Positions 60,801-64,000 of a stretch of 64,000 nucleotides of DNA are shown here, piece after piece. The first letter of the stretch is position 1, and each line of letters begins with the position of its first letter. The position numbers and the translations under genes were made by a program. Below the pieces are notes generated by a model that was not told the DNA's origin, searched no databases, and saw only the letters and a program-made list of their open reading frames with translations. Origin of the DNA: Volvox africanus (Eukaryota; Chlorophyta; Chlorophyceae; Chlamydomonadales; Volvocaceae); NCBI GenBank assembly GCA_030268105.1, contig BSDZ01000004.1, forward strand, positions 6,366,001 through 6,430,000, given 5' to 3'.

Positions 60801-61164
60801 GATTGTAAGATGCGGCTTCTGCATAGCCTCCAGAGCAGTCCTGCCAGCTTCCGCCCGCAGTCGGCGGTTACCAAGCTGTCCTGTGTCGTAACCCGGGGCA
60901 CCCGGTGGTAGGCGCTGGAGGACGCCTAAAACCCAGAACGTTGCCGACAGGCTGAAAGTGCAGGTCGATAAGCTGGCTCGTTTGGAAGCTTTGCATCCTG
61001 GCATAATGAGGCCAGCTCTGGGCAAGCAGCTCGGCGGCGGGTCCCACCCCACCTTCCAGCGCTTTCCGAATAAGCCGTTTCCGTTCATAAGCTGCTCGCT
61101 CCTTCCCTTCCAAGCTTTTCCGGTATAGGTACTCCTTCCTCAACCGGACGTTTCGTCTCAACAT
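57803..61164 (-). CDS. IMP4: U3 small nucleolar ribonucleoprotein IMP4 (Brix domain)
   Basis: Nucleolar protein of the U3 snoRNP needed for early cleavages of pre-18S rRNA. Eight exons fit exactly: 61164-61053, 60693-60600, 60090-59991, 59790-59658, 59420-59326, 58946-58839, 58611-58504 and 58057-57803, 334 residues. The basic start (MLRRNVRLRKEYLYRK), the Brix-domain core (PKILITTSRDPSSRLTQFAK; VIPNSQRINRGG; CHLPYGPTAYFGVFN; GTISEAYPHLIIDNLG) and the C-terminal part (GPRFELKLYQIKLGTMDQ) are clear IMP4 signatures. The last 40 residues are Gly/Lys-rich, beyond the usual end. The last intron has a GC donor (GAG|GCAAGC). Exons 1-2 are duplicated at 40266-40823. Confidence 0.95.
59828..59897. repeat. 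GA-rich microsatellite
   Basis: AGAG/GAAA purine tract in IMP4 intron 3; on the coding strand it is the pyrimidine tract before the exon 4 side of the intron. Confidence 0.88.
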
Positions 61165-63319
61165 CGCGACGATTCAGTTGTGCGGTACACGAGAGGCGGC
61201 GCAAGAAACTAATGAACTAATTTTCTATATTTGATGATTATAAGTTGATTATAGATCTTCGCCAGGAAGGGTTTACGATGTAGGAAGGAGCGAAATTAAG
61301 CAACTTTCAACTAAATACCTGGCTTGAAAGCAGTATCAAAATATCTTGCCTCCGTTGCTTTAACAAGTTATTATACGAGTTTAGAAGATCAAATCGTAGT
61401 GACAAGATACAAGGTTACAAGCGAAGGGTGTACGGCTGCATGACAGCACGCACAGCAGGAACCGCAATGCAATAGGACAGATTTCGACCGGGCCGAAATG
61501 GATATATAATATGGACAAGCAACATGCAGAAGCGTCCTTTGGACAACCACGCCAGCCGTCACGAACGCAATAATCCTTCACTAAATAATAATAATCCTTC
61601 ACTAAACCATAAGAAACAGAGCCGCCGGTTTCGTGAGGCAACGCCGGGTTTGCATGGCAAACCCCAAACCCCCAAACACAAAACACAAATAAACGAGCTC
61701 CAGTTCATCGATCGTCTGTAGTGCAAGATAGTTGATTGAGTGATTTCTGCAGCTTGCTTAAACGCGCATGTGTCCGCGGGACAACACCCGCAAGGAAACC
61801 CTTTGGCGTCTAGATCTTGACATTTTGCTTGCCTTTACTGTGCATCACAAGCTGCGCGAAGGCGGAACTGAAAGGAAATCGCCTGCTCAGGCTTCGACTC
61901 CAGCTGATGTGCACAGTCCGTCCCCGTGCATCAACTGTGGCGTCCGCGAGGAGGAACGTTTCCGAGTCCCGACCAGCCTTCCGACACCCCTCTCCCTCTC
62001 CCTCTCCCTCTCCCTCTCCCTCTCCCTCTCCCTCTCCCTCTCCCTCTCCCTCTCCCTCTCCCTCTCCCTCTCCCTCTCCCTCTCCCTCTCCCTCTCCCTC
62101 CCCGCCCACTCCCCACGGGGCCCAATCTCCCTTGTCGCTTCCCTCCGTGCAGAGCAGCTCCCAGGGTTGCAATGACCGGATACGTCAAAGGCATTCTAGC
62201 CTCACTAGACTGAAAATCCTCAGCTAGCACGCATGGTCAAGTCAAGACAGGACGCGTAACACTTGCTGGTGCTGGTGAACAGGACCATGGCACACTAAAT
62301 TGTCAGAACCATCGAACAAGTATTGCGTCGTTTGAACGAATCCGAGAATCCATCTCCGCACTGCTCAGCTTCATCAGCATCTTATAGGGTCACTGCCATG
62401 GTACATTCCCCTAATAGATGAAGGGGAGGGGAGCTCTCTAAAATCCGCACACCACAAGATAGCGCAGTCAATGGGCCGTGATGATGTCCCTGCTGCCTTC
62501 CGCCAATATCCAGTCGCCTTCCTGCCTGCCCCTCTAGGGGGGCTACACCGTGTTCTCTGGGTTAGGGGGGCCTACAGCGATCCGCCACACAGTGTACGGT
62601 GGGTGAAGGGGCCCAACGGCAATTCGCCACGCGATGTTTGCTTTTATTTCTTCTTTGGGGATATCCTCGATAAAAGACTTGCACCATAGAAGTTGCTGTG
62701 GTAAGACGCCCGGTATTTGAATTGTTCAACCGCTGTGGGGTTCGAGGCACATTTTTATGGATATAGAACGCATTCCTTATTTATTTCCCTGCGTACGTTA
62801 AGAATAGTGATACAGAATGCTGGTTGGCCGTAGGTATCCTCGGAGTTCCACAACGCGCATTTGTCTGCATGAGCTTTTGCCTTGCATAACTTTGCAATAA
62901 ATCAAATGAGATAAACAGCAAATATGGAGAGGTTCGAATCGGACAAATCAGTCATGGTGCGCGTGGGAAGTTGATGCACAATGGGCGTTTTGCGCCTGGC
63001 GCTCAGGAACCGACTGCCATGATCGATAGGATTGAACCGGGGGAACAAGGAAAAACTGCGCTTATTTGGATCCCGTTGCACACCGAGGCGCGGCCTGTCC
63101 GGGGCGCGGCCCGTCCGAGGGCGCGGCGGCCGTTCGAGTTGGGCCCTGTCGTCACGTCAGCCGTACCCGCTCGGGGCGTGCTATACTGATATAAAGCAAT
63201 CTCATGCGTTTACAATCATAACGATCGTCATACAACGTTCCAGTTTTTTCATCACACTGTCAGTAACTTTTGCAATTCTTCTTGACCAGTTGTTTGCGAT
63301 CCCTTGCTATCAGACCAGC
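61165..63319. other. divergent region upstream of IMP4 and the coiled-coil relic
   Basis: Distal counterpart of 40824-43093, with the CCCTCT array at 61988-62102, the CG-rich block near 63085-63135 and the TATA-like string near 63180. No gene is supported. Confidence 0.5.
61988..62102. repeat. (CCCTCT)n array, about 19 units
   Basis: Same array as at 41654-41851 but about 14 units shorter. Confidence 0.97.
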
Positions 63320-63602
63320 TTGGCACAGCAGCCACTGATGCTTGCCCATGGCCCAACCGCGCCTGGCCTATGAGAGGGCACGGACATCACACTCATTAGG
63401 CTGAAGATGTCTTCCTAGGGGATCAGCGCGCGGCCATATGCGGCTCACGAAGGGTGCGTTACTTATCTTGCCGAGCAAATTTTATTTAAAGCTATTGAGA
63501 TTTTGAGATCTTATTTTGATTCCGTGACTCGCAGTGTTCGGCATGGAGGACGTCACCAATGATCAGTTGGCCGAGGCAACAAAAGCAGAGTTAGAATGTG
63601 GA
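63320..63602 (+). pseudogene. relic of coiled-coil gene exons 1-2 (left arm)
   Basis: The start codon is TTG instead of ATG at 63320-63322, and exon 1 has an in-frame TGA where the intact gene has GGG, with further frame damage. Exon 2 is still in frame (DVTNDQLAEATKAELECG) and intron signals persist. Confidence 0.82.
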
Positions 63603-63655
63603 GGTGCGTGCACTGCAATACTTGTTGTCGTTGGTGACGTCCTCCACCACGCAAA

Positions 63656-63966
63656 CAACAAGTATTGAAGCAGTGCACGCACCTCCACATTCTAACTCTG
63701 CTTTTGTAGCCTCGGCCAACTGATCGTTGGTGACGTCCTCCATGCCGATCACTGTGAGTCACGGAATCAAAATAAAATCTCAAGATCTCAATACCTTCAA
63801 ATAAAATTTGCACGGCAAGATAACTACCCTTCGTGAGCTTTATCAATTTAGCTGCATGCTGATCCCCTAGGCAGACATCTTCAGCTGTAATGTTTGTGCT
63901 GTCCGTGCCCTACCATAGGACAGGTGCAGTTGGGCCATGGGCCGGCATCAGTGGCTGCTGTGCCAT
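63656..63966 (-). pseudogene. relic of coiled-coil gene exons 1-2 (right arm, inverted)
   Basis: Reverse-strand copy with the ATG restored at 63966-63964 (MAQQPLMPAHGPTAPVLW), then TAG near 63910. Exon 2 is intact in frame (DVTNDQLAEATKAELECG). The intron differs by several small indels from the left arm. Confidence 0.82.
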
Positions 63967-64000
63967 GCTGGTCTGATAGCAAGAGATTGCAAACAACTGG

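Larger units (their letters stand above)
60476..63602. repeat. segmental duplication, block B' (distal copy)
   Basis: Partner of 40146-43380. More diverged than A/A'. It ends in the left arm of the palindrome. Confidence 0.9.
63286..64000. repeat. long palindrome (inverted repeat) at window edge
   Basis: Left arm 63286-63627 and right arm 63656-64000 (cut by the window) are imperfect reverse complements, separated by a 28-base spacer. The spacer itself contains 17 bases (GTTGGTGACGTCCTCCA) that also occur in the right arm. Each arm holds exon 1, intron 1 and exon 2 of a coiled-coil gene relic. Confidence 0.93.

Overview
This window is nuclear DNA of a eukaryote, most likely a volvocine (Chlamydomonas/Volvox-type) green alga. 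The basis is GC-rich genes broken by many short phase-consistent GT-AG introns, a thylakoid-lumen C-terminal processing protease with a two-part plastid targeting leader, long Ala/Gly/Gln low-complexity inserts inside conserved proteins, abundant CA/GT microsatellites in introns, and TGTAA poly(A)-type signals behind some genes. No operons, bacterial signals, CRISPR array, tRNA or rRNA were found. Exon models were built by hand from reading frame, splice-site consensus and phase; boundaries may be off by a base or a short exon.

Left part (1-32 kb), mostly single-copy: a possible 3' end of a + gene (1-577); an armadillo-like low-complexity protein (-, 1507-6605); a DUF3431-type protein (+, 7173-11361); an FtsJ-fold RNA 2'-O-methyltransferase-like protein (-, 12733-17374); cytosolic ribosomal protein eS4 (+, 19018-21708); a DNAJC11-type J protein (-, 23004-28904); and a peroxisomal-type enoyl-CoA hydratase 2 (+, 29350-32371). 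Genes alternate strand, so neighbours are divergent or convergent pairs, with a 445-bp shared promoter between the J protein and the hydratase.

Right part (31.9-64 kb) is a rearranged segmental duplication. Block A (31.9-40.14 kb) recurs as A' (46.63-53.95 kb) at about 98-99% identity by eye, and block B (40.15-43.4 kb) recurs as B' (60.48-63.6 kb) at visibly lower identity. In the distal copy A' and B' are separated by 6.5 kb that completes two housekeeping genes, the plastid protease CTPA (-, 52457-56440) and the rRNA-processing factor IMP4 (-, 57803-61164). In the proximal copy those 6.5 kb are missing, so the 5' end of an IMP4 copy abuts the 3' half of a CTPA copy. A RING-finger gene is present twice with different lesions, and the last exon of the hydratase is repeated as an orphan.

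Between the copies lies a lineage-specific-looking gene (43094-45517) for a glutamine-rich coiled-coil protein built of 11-residue then 7-residue repeats. Its second intron holds a 16-bp-unit minisatellite; a second array plus a short telomere-like run lies beyond it. Broken copies of its first two exons form a long palindrome at the right edge of the window (63286-64000). This coiled-coil family with its palindromic relics, minisatellites and telomere-like run is the best candidate here for something undescribed.
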